Shown: positions 17,918-26,250 of the stretch, piece after piece
Layout of the letters: each line of letters begins with the position of its first letter
Position numbering within the stretch: position 1 is the stretch's first letter
Source: Paenibacillus contaminans
Lineage (GTDB): Bacteria > Bacillota > Bacilli > Paenibacillales > NBRC-103111
Direction of reading: 5' to 3'
Assembly: GCF_003285015.1 (NCBI RefSeq)
Contig: NZ_QMFB01000017.1
Span: 62,001 to 126,000, forward strand
DNA: 64,000 nt
Made by a program: the position numbers and the translations under genes
Notes under the pieces: model-generated
The model's input: only the letters and a program-made list of their open reading frames with translations
What the model was told of the DNA's origin: nothing
Databases searched by the model: none

Positions 17918-20263
17918 TTGGGAAGACGGGGGATTGACAGCATGGCCATCTTCAAAAGCAGAGTGTTTCTCAAAATGTTCATTTCCTGCGTTCTGATTCT
18001 CGTCTTCCCGGTTGTGGTGCTGGGCGGCGTCAATTATTACAACACGTCGCAAATCGTAAACGGGCAGCTGCTCAAAATGAATATGGCGACGGTCGACAGG
18101 GTGCGCGATTCTTATGACCGCATGTTTCGCGATTTGCACGACATGACGACGATGATCGGCGATTTGCCTTGGCTCACGCGCATAACGCAGATGTCCTCGA
18201 TCGATTTCGACCGGATCGATGTGAACGATATGACCAATATCGTAAAGCAGCTGCGCGTTCACAAGTTCAGCAGCCCCTATATCCGTAATATTACGGTCGT
18301 CCTGCGTAAAGGCGATCTAGTAATCGATTGCGACACGACCTATGATAAAGCGCATTATTGGAATGTAAAATATACGTTTGACGATTCGCGCTTTTCCGGC
18401 AGGCAACTTGACTGGAGCAGCCTGTCGGCGACGTTTATCAACAAGCTGACGATCCATTACTACGGCAATACGACTGATTATTCGATGCTGTACGCGCGGC
18501 CTGTCAGCGCAACCGGGGCAACCGGCGGCGAGCCGGCCGCGCTGATTCTTGTACATCTGGATGAAAGCAAGATGAAAGAAGCGCTTGACGATTACAGCAT
18601 CGGCGAGAACACGATGGTGTACGCGATGAAGCCGGACGGCAGCGATTTTTTCTCCGAGGATACGGTCGCCTCCAGTCCGATCGCCGGACTCCATATTCAG
18701 AATGGTGATTCGGGAAGCGGCCAGGCGGCGCTCGGCAGCGAACGGTTCCATTATTATTTCACGGTCTCGGCTTACAATGGGCTCCGCTATGCGGCCGTTG
18801 CGGATACGAAGTCGGTCATGGTTCAGGTCGACGCGATCAAACGGACGACGGCGCTGCTGGCCGTCTGCTCCGTTCTCGCCGGCTTTGCGCTGTCATACGC
18901 TGCCGCCGCAAGCAATTACCGTCCGATCAGACGGCTGACCGAACGAATCAAAATTCCGTGGCTGGCCGGTTCCGACCATAACGAGTTCGACCGGATCGAG
19001 CAGGGCATCCGTCAGTTGGATTCCGAGCGGGAGATGCTGAACCGCAATTTGGAGGAGCATCTGCCGATTGTAAGAAATAACACGCTGCTGAGGATCGTCA
19101 AAGGCATCGAGCATGGCGACGAATTGGAGCAAGGCTTGACGAAGTTCGGCATCATGTGGGACAGCAGTATGTTCTGCGTAGCCGTGATCGAATCCGAAGC
19201 GATGGACAATATGCGTTCGACGGAGCCGTTCACCGAAAACGAGTTGGATGTCGCCATCGTCAAGGGGCTGCAATCGTATTTGGCGGATATTGGAATTTAC
19301 TGCGATGTCGTAGAGTTCGAGTCCTCGACGTACGCAGCCATTTGCTACGACGGGTTTGCAGGAACAGGCATCTTGAAGAAAGCTGTCACCGATTGGATCG
19401 AGCAAATGCGAGTCAGGCTGAGCAGCAGGCTGGAGCTTGGCTTCGCCTGTGGAATCGGCTCAGTCGTGCATGATGCCGGCGATATTCACCGCTCTTACAA
19501 AGAAGCGCTTGAAGCTTTGGCATACAAATTCCGGCAAACGCAAGCGGATGTCACCATGTATGAGGACATTGCCGATCAGTCGAAGCATAATGTCGCATTT
19601 TCGGCGGAACATGAGCTGCGGCTTGTCCAGGCGGCGAAGACAGGCGATTTTATCAAAACCGAGGTTTATATCGATGAGCTGCTGCGTATTCATACAGACG
19701 GACAGCCGCTGAACCGCGAGACGGCGATGTATGTATTGACGAAGCTGTTGTCGGCGGCTGTCCAAGCAAGTGAAGAGCTTGGAATGCCTTGGACGGATAC
19801 GCTTAGCTACGCCGATCTGCATCGTCAGCGCAGCTACGAAGAAGCCGTCGCCTATATCAAATCCGTCTATAGGACGCTCTGCCAATGCGTCGAAGGAGAG
19901 AAACGGTATGTCAATGAGAAGCAGGCCAAACTGGTTGTCGGCTATATCGACGAGCATTTTGCGAGCGAGGACATATCGCTGACGCTGCTTTCGGAACGAT
20001 TTTCCTGCTCCGGCGTGTATGTCTCGCGGCTCATCAAGGAGTATGCCGGCTGCAACTTTGTCGAATACGTCAATCTCAAGCGGATTGAGAAAGCGAAAGC
20101 GCTGCTTTTAAGCACGGACATGCTTGTGAAAGACATTGCATTTGCCGTCGGCTACGATCATGACATCACATTTCGTCGTATTTTCAAAAAATACGAGGAG
20201 ATCACGCCCGGCGAATATCGCGAAGGACTAAGCCGGGCTGACGGCGCGCAGCAATTGGATTAA
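17918..20263 (+). CDS. Membrane-anchored AraC-family regulator (YesS-like)
   Basis: 781 residues. TTG 17918 is chosen because GGAGG (17906-17910) is 7 nt upstream; ATG 17942 is the alternative. Segment order: transmembrane helix (about 19-40), an extracytoplasmic cache-like sensor region (about 45-300), a second transmembrane helix (about 305-330), a cytoplasmic linker region, and an AraC/XylS DNA-binding domain at about 670-770 (LSERFSCSGVYVSRLIKEY, then FAVGYDHDITFRRIFKKYEE). Proteins of this type sense an outside signal and activate neighbouring sugar genes in one polypeptide. It follows operon A and is its likely regulator. Its last 105 bp have a broken duplicate at 12336-12441. Confidence 0.9.
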   Translation: MGRRGIDSMAIFKSRVFLKMFISCVLILVFPVVVLGGVNYYNTSQIVNGQLLKMNMATVDRVRDSYDRMFRDLHDMTTMIGDLPWLTRITQMSSIDFDRIDVNDMTNIVKQLRVHKFSSPYIRNITVVLRKGDLVIDCDTTYDKAHYWNVKYTFDDSRFSGRQLDWSSLSATFINKLTIHYYGNTTDYSMLYARPVSATGATGGEPAALILVHLDESKMKEALDDYSIGENTMVYAMKPDGSDFFSEDTVASSPIAGLHIQNGDSGSGQAALGSERFHYYFTVSAYNGLRYAAVADTKSVMVQVDAIKRTTALLAVCSVLAGFALSYAAAASNYRPIRRLTERIKIPWLAGSDHNEFDRIEQGIRQLDSEREMLNRNLEEHLPIVRNNTLLRIVKGIEHGDELEQGLTKFGIMWDSSMFCVAVIESEAMDNMRSTEPFTENELDVAIVKGLQSYLADIGIYCDVVEFESSTYAAICYDGFAGTGILKKAVTDWIEQMRVRLSSRLELGFACGIGSVVHDAGDIHRSYKEALEALAYKFRQTQADVTMYEDIADQSKHNVAFSAEHELRLVQAAKTGDFIKTEVYIDELLRIHTDGQPLNRETAMYVLTKLLSAAVQASEELGMPWTDTLSYADLHRQRSYEEAVAYIKSVYRTLCQCVEGEKRYVNEKQAKLVVGYIDEHFASEDISLTLLSERFSCSGVYVSRLIKEYAGCNFVEYVNLKRIEKAKALLLSTDMLVKDIAFAVGYDHDITFRRIFKKYEEITPGEYREGLSRADGAQQLD

Positions 20264-20327
20264 AACGTATAGGTTTAATACAAGCAGAGAGTGTTCAGTA
20301 TGACGAATTTGTGTGTATTCGCTTGAT

Positions 20328-20474
20328 GGGGGACGCCGGGCCGGTTGCGCCTGCCCGCGACATTGCTTGGCGTCAACCTCGAAATGGCAGATACGGTCGA
20401 CGCCGCGCTGATGAGCGATCGGCTGCGGAACCCGAAATTTTGCGGTCCTGCGGACGGACAGACGGGCCTCGCTA
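20328..20474 (+). pseudogene. 5' remnant of a second GH51-like gene
   Basis: With one frameshift it translates as GPVAPA then LLGVNLEM, ALMSDRLRNPKFCGPADGQT. This matches residues 16-58 of the intact 15903-17738 product (GPVAPAA, LGTNLEI, ALLSDRLDNPKFCGPADPRT). The rest of the gene is gone and the sequence changes abruptly after 20474. Confidence 0.85.
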
Positions 20475-20494
20475 AAAAAATATCCTTGCGATAA

Positions 20495-20839
20495 ATGATG
20501 AATGAAATAAACTATATCAACGATAAACCATTTAGAAGAGCTTTCAATCGGCTATACAGCGAAATTGATAAATCTTCCGCAGGTTGCGCATCCCCAAAGC
20601 ATTAAAGCATTACTTTGATCAATACTCCTAGGTTCAGTGATATTGGAGGCAAGCTTCCATTTGAAAATCTGGAAAGTTTGGCGATTACCGAATGCGCCGA
20701 AATATCCTTTGAAGAAGTAACCAAGCTAGAAAAACTGAAAAAATTGAAAAGGGTGCACCTAAATTTCAAGAAGGAAAGCGACCGTCGGTTATTTGAAGAA
20801 TTGGTTCAAAAAAATGGATGGATCAATGATATGCTATAA
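20495..20839 (+). pseudogene. Frameshifted small gene, unknown (repeat-rich acidic/basic protein)
   Basis: Three overlapping frames appear to form one broken protein: MNEINYINDKPFRRAFNRLY, then INLPQVAHPQSIKAL, then the open frame from 20615 (GGKLPFENLESLAITECAEI through LEKLKKLKRVHLNF). The last part has the spacing of a leucine-rich or beta-strand repeat, as in some immunity proteins. The AT-rich composition differs from locus A. No family can be assigned, and the joined reading is my inference. Confidence 0.45.
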
Positions 20840-20887
20840 AACGAATCATCTCGCCAAAACGGCAGCGCACTGGAAGGAGGATGAACA

Positions 20888-21112
20888 TTGGCGTTAAGTA
20901 GGTCAGAGCTTATATCCATCGTTGAAAAAATCATGCAGGCCGAGGGTACGGAAGAAGAACTGGATGAGTTACTGGATGTACTGGGGAAAAATGTACCCCA
21001 CCCGGAAGTAAGCAACTTGATTTTTTGGAATGATCAAGAGTTATCAGCGGAAGAAGTTGTTGACGAGGCTTTAAGTTACCAACCAATTGTATTACCCGAT
21101 AAGGCACATTGA
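20888..21112 (+). CDS. Colicin/pyocin-type bacteriocin immunity protein (Im family), orphan
   Basis: 74 residues. TTG 20888 is chosen because GGAGG (20876-20880) is 7 nt upstream. The core AEGTEEELDELLDVL, then VPHPEVSNLIFWND and LSAEEVVDEAL, follows the four-helix plan of colicin E immunity proteins (Im2/7/8/9: helix I acidic, HP-x-x-SDLIYYP loop, SPxGIV helix). These small acidic proteins bind and block DNase-type HNH toxins. No toxin gene is nearby, so it may protect against toxins of neighbouring cells or be left from a lost module. A terminator follows. Confidence 0.7.
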   Translation: MALSRSELISIVEKIMQAEGTEEELDELLDVLGKNVPHPEVSNLIFWNDQELSAEEVVDEALSYQPIVLPDKAH

Positions 21113-21122
21113 AGTTCATACT

Positions 21123-21161
21123 AACCTTGATTGGCTCGATGCCTTTCAAGGTTTTCTTTTT
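21123..21161 (+). terminator. Rho-independent terminator after the immunity gene
   Basis: An AACCTTGA/TCAAGGTT stem with a 15-nt loop is followed by TTCTTTTT. Confidence 0.7.
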
Positions 21162-21547
21162 GGAGCTTTCATTGGCTTAGCCTCGATAGCCTCGCTCCCG
21201 ATGATGATAATCAAGCTAAAACTTCCCCCCTCGTAATACTTCCGCCCTGTTCGCGCGCTCCAAAATATAGGATGATAGCACTCAAGAGGCCGCTAGCATC
21301 GACAACAGCGGATATCCTCCAAAAGATTTTCCTCGAACGCTTCAGGCTATTGCCATCCTTCCTTCTAAACAAATTGGCGATTAGGGTGGCAGCTTTCCTG
21401 AAGTGTCCAACTACCTGGCTATCGCATCTCTTCCTTCTAAGTCCATTATTCCTCTAGAGATGCGAATTTCCCGGTATCATTAGCCAAGAGAGGAGGCATC
21501 TGGGGCGCTATCTTTTCACTACGTGATTCCCGCTCTAGAGTCTTTTT
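21162..21547 (+). other. Intergenic stretch, nothing recognised
   Basis: Open frames here (for example 21131-21457) have no ribosome site and no recognisable motif. The sequence may be decayed coding DNA; I cannot identify its source. Confidence 0.4.
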
Positions 21548-23635
21548 ATGAGAAATGTTATATATCTAAGGAGAAGCAGGAAGCTCATTGTGGAACCCGG
21601 GCAGCATCTTCTTCCTCCCAAATACATAGCTACGGCTATGAAAAATATCGAGTACCTGGGATTTACTTTTTCCGAACCGCTAATGGGCGTCTTAAAGACG
21701 TTATCCGTTGAGCAGTTTACAGCTTTGTATGAGCAGCTTGTGGCGGATTTGAAATCGCTAGTAGGAGCGAATGTCAGCTTCAAGCCGATGTACCCGGGCT
21801 TCCCCCGACAAGTGATGCTGGCAAGCGAAGCGGAGCTCTACATAAACGCGATTCTTCACTATATAACGTTGGAGCTGCCCGAGTATGAGGCTCTGGAGAG
21901 ACTCCCCTTATTGGATCAGGTCGATCTGAAAATCATCGATTTAGGCAGTGTGGACGATTTTCATCAAAGCATTCGCAGCCTCATCCAAGCGAAAGTGTCG
22001 ATTTCCGACTCCGACAAGGAAGATATCGAATGGATGCTCGCCACTTGCGACGATCCGGAGACCGTGCTGCCTGACGAGATTCCTTTGAAGGAGAATGTTG
22101 GTTTTGTAGTCGGCACGCTGCTCAAATATGAAAAGGCCAATCTAAAGCTCATCGAAAAATATATCAAAACGGCGACGGATGTGCTGCGCTTGGCGGTTGC
22201 GTTGTCGGACGGGGATGTAAGTCTCGCTGCGAACACGAGGTTCCGAAAGTTCAAACGCGCCGAAAGGCGGCTGCTTCTGAGGCTGCTTGAGCAATGCGGG
22301 AGCATCGTCGAGGATATGCTTCGCTATAAGCATCGCTGGATTCGTCTCGGGGAGATTTTGCACCCTGCCGAGTATCCGAACCGTTTTTACAACTGCAAGG
22401 AAGCGTTTGACATCCTCAGAAACAATAAACCTTATGAAACGTTCGGCGGAAAAGTCGAAGCTGCGCTTCGCCATAAGGATGCGAGCCTTGCTGCGGACCT
22501 ATTGAAAAATCGTGCAGGCGAGTTTGCTCGTCGGTTGGACCATTTGCTTCGAATGGAGGAAAACTCCTCGCAAGTTGTTGCTAAGTTCGGCGAGGTTGCG
22601 GATCAGGTATCGACTCCAGTGCTGCTGCAGGTAATGACTCATTTTCGTCATCGAAACGAGAAGCAGGCGTTGCGGACGTTTTTTCCAAAAGGGAATGTAG
22701 CGAAAGCGGTCGCCATTGCAAATACGCTGCCCGATCTTGACGCCGAAGCTTGCGAAGCGATCGTTCAAACGTGCCGGAGTGTATTGATTAACCGATTCTC
22801 GGAGCTGCCTGCGCTGGGGGATGTGTACATCGACGAGCGATTAAGGCAGTATGTGACGCCATTTTCACAAAGGTCTGCGAGCAAAGCGCTGCGTACGGTC
22901 GTCCGAGGCAGCAGGCTCGAGTTGCCGGAAGGGGAGACGATTCGTTTTTTCTTATGGTGGAAAGAAGGGACTGTAAACGGCCAGCATACGGGAAGAGTCG
23001 ATATAGACCTGTCAGCCGTTATGTACGATAAGAACTGGCGGTACGTCGAGCATATTTCGTACACGAATTTGCGTTCAGCGAAATATAAATCCGCTCACAG
23101 CGGGGATATCACGTCGGCGCCCCATGGGGCTTGCGAGTTTATCGACATCGATATTCCTTCCATCGTACGCTACGGCGGGCGATACATTGTAGCTGCGCTG
23201 CATTCGTTTACCGGGCAAGCGTATTGTGATCTGCCTGAATGCTTTGCCGGTTGGATGATGAGGAAGCATGCCGCTTCCGGGGAAGTTTTCGAGCCCTCGA
23301 CGGTGGTGGACAGATTAGATCTTGCTGCGGATACCCAGATCGCGATTCCGGTCATTTTGGACTTGGCGGAACGAACGGTGATTTGGTGCGACTTGGCGCT
23401 GCAAAGACATCCGAACTACAACAACAATGTAGAAGGAAATCAAAAAGGTATGGTGCTGATGGGCCAAGCGATGACCTCGTTAACGAAGCCTAACCTTTAT
23501 GATTTGTTCATGCTGCATGCCGCTGCCAGAGGGCATTTGGTGGAACGTGCTGACGCGGCTCAGACGGTGTTTTCGGTGAATGAAGGAGTTACGCCGTTTG
23601 ATATTGGTAAAATCATGTCTGAGTTTATTGCTTAG
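21548..23635 (+). CDS. Large TerD-type protein related to the MXAN_6230/SCO0930 group
   Basis: 695 residues, cytoplasmic. The middle (ATDVLRLAVALSDGDVSLA, then RLGEILHPAEYPNRF, then EFARRLDHLLRM, about residues 210-335) resembles the large TerD-associated MXAN_6230/SCO0930 proteins. The C-terminal 200 residues (VDIDLSAVMYDKNW, SGDITSAPHGACEFIDID) resemble a TerD fold. The N-terminal RING-like cysteines of some relatives are absent. TerD proteins belong to a calcium-binding stress/defence network; the job of this one is unknown. No other ter genes are in view. Start uncertain: ATG 21548 lacks a ribosome site; GTG 21590 follows a purine-rich stretch. Confidence 0.6.
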   Translation: MRNVIYLRRSRKLIVEPGQHLLPPKYIATAMKNIEYLGFTFSEPLMGVLKTLSVEQFTALYEQLVADLKSLVGANVSFKPMYPGFPRQVMLASEAELYINAILHYITLELPEYEALERLPLLDQVDLKIIDLGSVDDFHQSIRSLIQAKVSISDSDKEDIEWMLATCDDPETVLPDEIPLKENVGFVVGTLLKYEKANLKLIEKYIKTATDVLRLAVALSDGDVSLAANTRFRKFKRAERRLLLRLLEQCGSIVEDMLRYKHRWIRLGEILHPAEYPNRFYNCKEAFDILRNNKPYETFGGKVEAALRHKDASLAADLLKNRAGEFARRLDHLLRMEENSSQVVAKFGEVADQVSTPVLLQVMTHFRHRNEKQALRTFFPKGNVAKAVAIANTLPDLDAEACEAIVQTCRSVLINRFSELPALGDVYIDERLRQYVTPFSQRSASKALRTVVRGSRLELPEGETIRFFLWWKEGTVNGQHTGRVDIDLSAVMYDKNWRYVEHISYTNLRSAKYKSAHSGDITSAPHGACEFIDIDIPSIVRYGGRYIVAALHSFTGQAYCDLPECFAGWMMRKHAASGEVFEPSTVVDRLDLAADTQIAIPVILDLAERTVIWCDLALQRHPNYNNNVEGNQKGMVLMGQAMTSLTKPNLYDLFMLHAAARGHLVERADAAQTVFSVNEGVTPFDIGKIMSEFIA

Positions 23636-23693
23636 GGGAGATTTCAGCGGCTGGGGATTGGTTTCGTTTTCTAGATAGTAGTTGCCAAGGCGT

Positions 23694-23738
23694 AAGTGCA
23701 ATCAATTGATTGCACTTTTTTGGCGCGAATGGTATATT
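23694..23738 (+). promoter_or_regulatory. Toxin-antitoxin promoter with a 24-bp perfect palindrome
   Basis: AAGTGCAATCAA (23694-23705) is followed directly by its exact complement (23706-23717) and then more T, so it can also act as a terminator for the gene before it. A possible -10, TATATT (23733-23738), lies 17 bp from TTGCAC (23710-23715) inside the palindrome, so a bound repressor would cover the -35 region. It is the likely autoregulatory operator of the downstream pair. Confidence 0.6.
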
Positions 23739-23764
23739 CTAATCCTAGGGGGTGAACAATATAA

Positions 23765-24088
23765 ATGACGACGGCGGAATTTCTACGACAAGCAAAAGCG
23801 CTCATTTCAAGCGGACGCACTTATTTTTCCAAGCGAAACGACTATGATACCATTCAAGCTCTTTTTGATTTAGGTATTGAAGACAGAAGAGGAGCTTGGC
23901 GAGAAATCATGAGGTTGAAGCCTACCGACCAATACAAGCCGCCTGAACTGGATCGAAGAGGGTCCGAGGAGTTGGTTTGGTTCTTTAGGAAAGAACTTAA
24001 CGGACAAATCGCTTACATTAAGTTGACCATCGATCAAAATCTGTGTATATGCATCTCTTTTCATCCAGAAGGATACACTCAAAATTAA
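23765..24088 (+). CDS. MqsR-family toxin of a type II toxin-antitoxin system
   Basis: 107 residues. GGGGGTG (about 23748-23754) precedes ATG 23765. The pattern FLRQAKALISSG, then LFDLGI, then LVWFFRKELNGQIAYIKLTI and CISFHP matches the RelE-like fold of MqsR-family mRNA interferases, which cut mRNA and stop growth. The usual length is about 98-110 residues. The antitoxin gene starts 76 bp downstream, so the order is toxin first, as in mqsRA. Both genes lie downstream of a perfect palindrome. The toxic activity is inferred from the family. Confidence 0.7.
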   Translation: MTTAEFLRQAKALISSGRTYFSKRNDYDTIQALFDLGIEDRRGAWREIMRLKPTDQYKPPELDRRGSEELVWFFRKELNGQIAYIKLTIDQNLCICISFHPEGYTQN

Positions 24089-24164
24089 TACATAGGGATG
24101 ACGGGGCTATATACCTCGTCCCCTACTTTAAATAAATTCCGATCCTAATTAGGAGGAAATAATA

Positions 24165-25181
24165 ATGAACATAATAAATTATTGTGAAACTTGTCGCTCA
24201 GAGCATACTTATACCATAAAAAAAGAACGTAAGGCATTTAGATTTAGAGGACAGGAAATTGAGATTGACCGAAGAGTAGCTTATTGTAACAATTGTCATT
24301 CACTTATTGATGTAGAAGAGTTGGAAAACGAAACAACATCTAATGTAGCGCGAATTTATTCCGAAAAGTACGGTATGACTTCATTTGAAATTCAGAATAT
24401 TAGACAGCGATATAAATTGGGTGTGCGGCCCTTTGCTAAGTTATTGAACATTGGACCTGCAAGTGTGACTAGATACGAATCGGGAAGTTTGCCACAAGCG
24501 AGCCATTTAGAACTTTATAAGCGGCTCAAGCAACATCCGCATGTTATATTAGAATTTTACGACAGAAATAAAAGTTCGCTATCCAGCAGAGAATTAAAAA
24601 TGGTCGATACAGCACTTAATGCTTGGAAAATATCAGAACATTCATTTCAAACAGACGAACAAATTATTGAGTCTATTTATAAACCTTATAAGGAAACAGA
24701 TTTGTCTGGTTATGGTGATTTTTCCTTAGAAAAATTCATTAATATGATTTTATATTTCACGACAAATGGGGTTTTGAAAACAAAACTTATGAAATTATTG
24801 TGGTATAGTGATTTTCTATATTTTAAAAGACAAACGGTATCAATAACGAGTGCAACTTATGTTAAATATCCATATGGTCCGGTACCAAAAGATCATGAAC
24901 TGACTTTAGCGCATTTACAACATATGAATGTGATTGAAGTTGATGAACGTACGAATGAGGAAGGCTGGACTATGATGATAATTAAAGCTTCCGAGCCCTT
25001 TGATTCAACTATTTTTACTGAAGATGAATTAGAGACCATGCAAGAAATTGATGCGTATTTTAGAGATTATGGTTCTCGGAAAATTAGTGAGTATGCACAT
25101 AATGAAAAGGGATGGTTAGAAACAGATGAAAAACAACCAATTAGTTACAATTATGCCGAAGAACTACGAGAGCTTCATTAA
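24165..25181 (+). CDS. MqsA-like antitoxin: zinc finger + HTH + Panacea (DUF4065/SocA-like) domain
   Basis: 338 residues. AGGAGG lies 8-10 nt before the ATG. Cys7, Cys10, Cys41 and Cys44 form the two CxxC pairs of an MqsA/YgiT-type zinc finger. Residues 75-125 form an XRE-type helix-turn-helix (LGVRPFAKLLNIGPASVTRY). Residues 185-320 (LMKLLWYSDFLYFKRQ, then YVKYPYGPVP) match the Panacea/DUF4065 domain found in antitoxins. The zinc finger probably binds the toxin and the HTH the palindromic operator, while Panacea may bring a chaperone or protease link. It is much longer than E. coli MqsA (131 residues) and AT-rich. A strong terminator follows. Confidence 0.8.
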   Translation: MNIINYCETCRSEHTYTIKKERKAFRFRGQEIEIDRRVAYCNNCHSLIDVEELENETTSNVARIYSEKYGMTSFEIQNIRQRYKLGVRPFAKLLNIGPASVTRYESGSLPQASHLELYKRLKQHPHVILEFYDRNKSSLSSRELKMVDTALNAWKISEHSFQTDEQIIESIYKPYKETDLSGYGDFSLEKFINMILYFTTNGVLKTKLMKLLWYSDFLYFKRQTVSITSATYVKYPYGPVPKDHELTLAHLQHMNVIEVDERTNEEGWTMMIIKASEPFDSTIFTEDELETMQEIDAYFRDYGSRKISEYAHNEKGWLETDEKQPISYNYAEELRELH

Positions 25182-25272
25182 AACTATATAGAGAATCGAA
25201 ACTTAAGTGATGTTTATTAGGATAAATAATGTCGCCAGTATGAAATTCTCGGTGAAGGATAAATATGTTCTA

Positions 25273-25302
25273 AAAACCCGCAAAGGAATCTTTGCGGGTT
25301 TT
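25273..25302 (+). terminator. Rho-independent terminator of the toxin-antitoxin operon
   Basis: AAAACCCGCAAAG pairs perfectly with CTTTGCGGGTTTT around a 4-nt loop. Confidence 0.9.
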
Positions 25303-25352
25303 CTATGATCAAAAGCTAGCATAAATGTCAAAATAAAACTGTCACTCTAGGA

Positions 25353-25442
25353 TGCGTTCGAAAATCGCCGAGCGAGCAGCTGCGTGAACGGTTGAAAAAG
25401 TGGCGCTTGGGGCGAGTGGAGTTGAAACCCTGATCAGGAGGA
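25353..25442 (+). pseudogene. Remnant 3 of a DUF2357 nuclease gene 3' region
   Basis: Aligns with about 1449-1555 of the nuclease gene: GCGTTCGAAAATCGCCGAG, then after a deletion CGAGCAGCTGCG(T/G)GAA and onward to the GATCA(G/T)GAG segment. In protein terms EQLRERLKKWRLGRVEL matches EQLREWREKRRLGRVKVEL. It lies 21 kb from remnant 2. Up to 25600 an open frame ends in a hydrophobic segment with RRRR; it may be the tail of a lost membrane-protein gene, but this is not supported further. Confidence 0.75.
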
Positions 25443-25704
25443 TGTGTCAAAGTTCATGGGAGCCGCCTCTGCCTTACAGAGCAACATATAAGATAAACGA
25501 GACGTTGAGCCGGACGAATGGTTTCCATTATGTTTTGTCGGTGATTATTGTAGATGCGCTCCTCATAGGCATATATTCGCTATGGAGAAGGAGGCGTTAG
25601 CAGTCGAACTGATCAAAGCAAAGCTTCCGGTCACGTACTTAATTGCAGAACATGTACGATTCGGCCCAGCATACACCATCGGATGGATTCAATTCACATC
25701 AACC

Positions 25705-26250
25705 TTCACTACGTTTTCCCTTGCTGCTCCTGTGCCGCTTTAATTCACTGGGACATCGTTTTCTTCTCCCTATCCTTGAACGAGCTGCCCTCGCAATTCG
25801 ATTTTGCCCAATTGGAGCAGAGGTATCGCCCTTATCTGCCCCTCCAATCCGATAAAACCCACTTACAGAGCGGTTTTTACCATCTCCCTGCGAAAATCCT
25901 TACTGCAAGTGGGCAAAATCGGACTCCAGCGCCCCAATCCGCGTCCCCCCTCACTGCAAGTGGGCAAAATCGGATTCCAGCGTCCCAATCCGCGTCTCCC
26001 CTCACTGCAAGTGGGCAAAATCGGATTCCAGCGTCCCAATCCGCGTCTCCCCTCGCTGCAAGTGGTCAAAATCGATTCCAGTGTCCCAATCCGCGTCCCC
26101 TCTCTCTGCAAGTGGGCAAAATCGGATTCCAGTGTCCCAGTCCGCGTTCCCCATCTCTCCAAGTGGGTAAAATCGGACTCCAGCACACCACCCCGCGTTC
26201 TTCCTCTCCAAATGGGCAAATGTCGGCTCCCGCTGTCTATTGGCATTGGT
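25705..26250 (+). repeat. 51-bp-period repeat element, copy 1 (forward)
   Basis: A conserved head of about 195 bp (25705-25902) is followed by about seven units beginning CTGCAAGTGGGCAAAATCGG at 25903, 25954, 26005, 26056, 26106, 26157 and 26206. Head and units recur in reverse orientation at 40630-41105. The open frames across it shift frame where a unit is 50 or 49 bp, so I do not call them genes. Function unknown. Confidence 0.9.

Noticed and set aside
25400..25600. 66-codon open frame ending in a hydrophobic segment
   Set aside because: It starts inside the nuclease-gene remnant and lacks a ribosome site; at most the tail of a lost gene.
25903..26250. Possible CRISPR array
   Set aside because: The 51-bp units are contiguous and wholly similar, with no unique spacers, and no cas genes are present.
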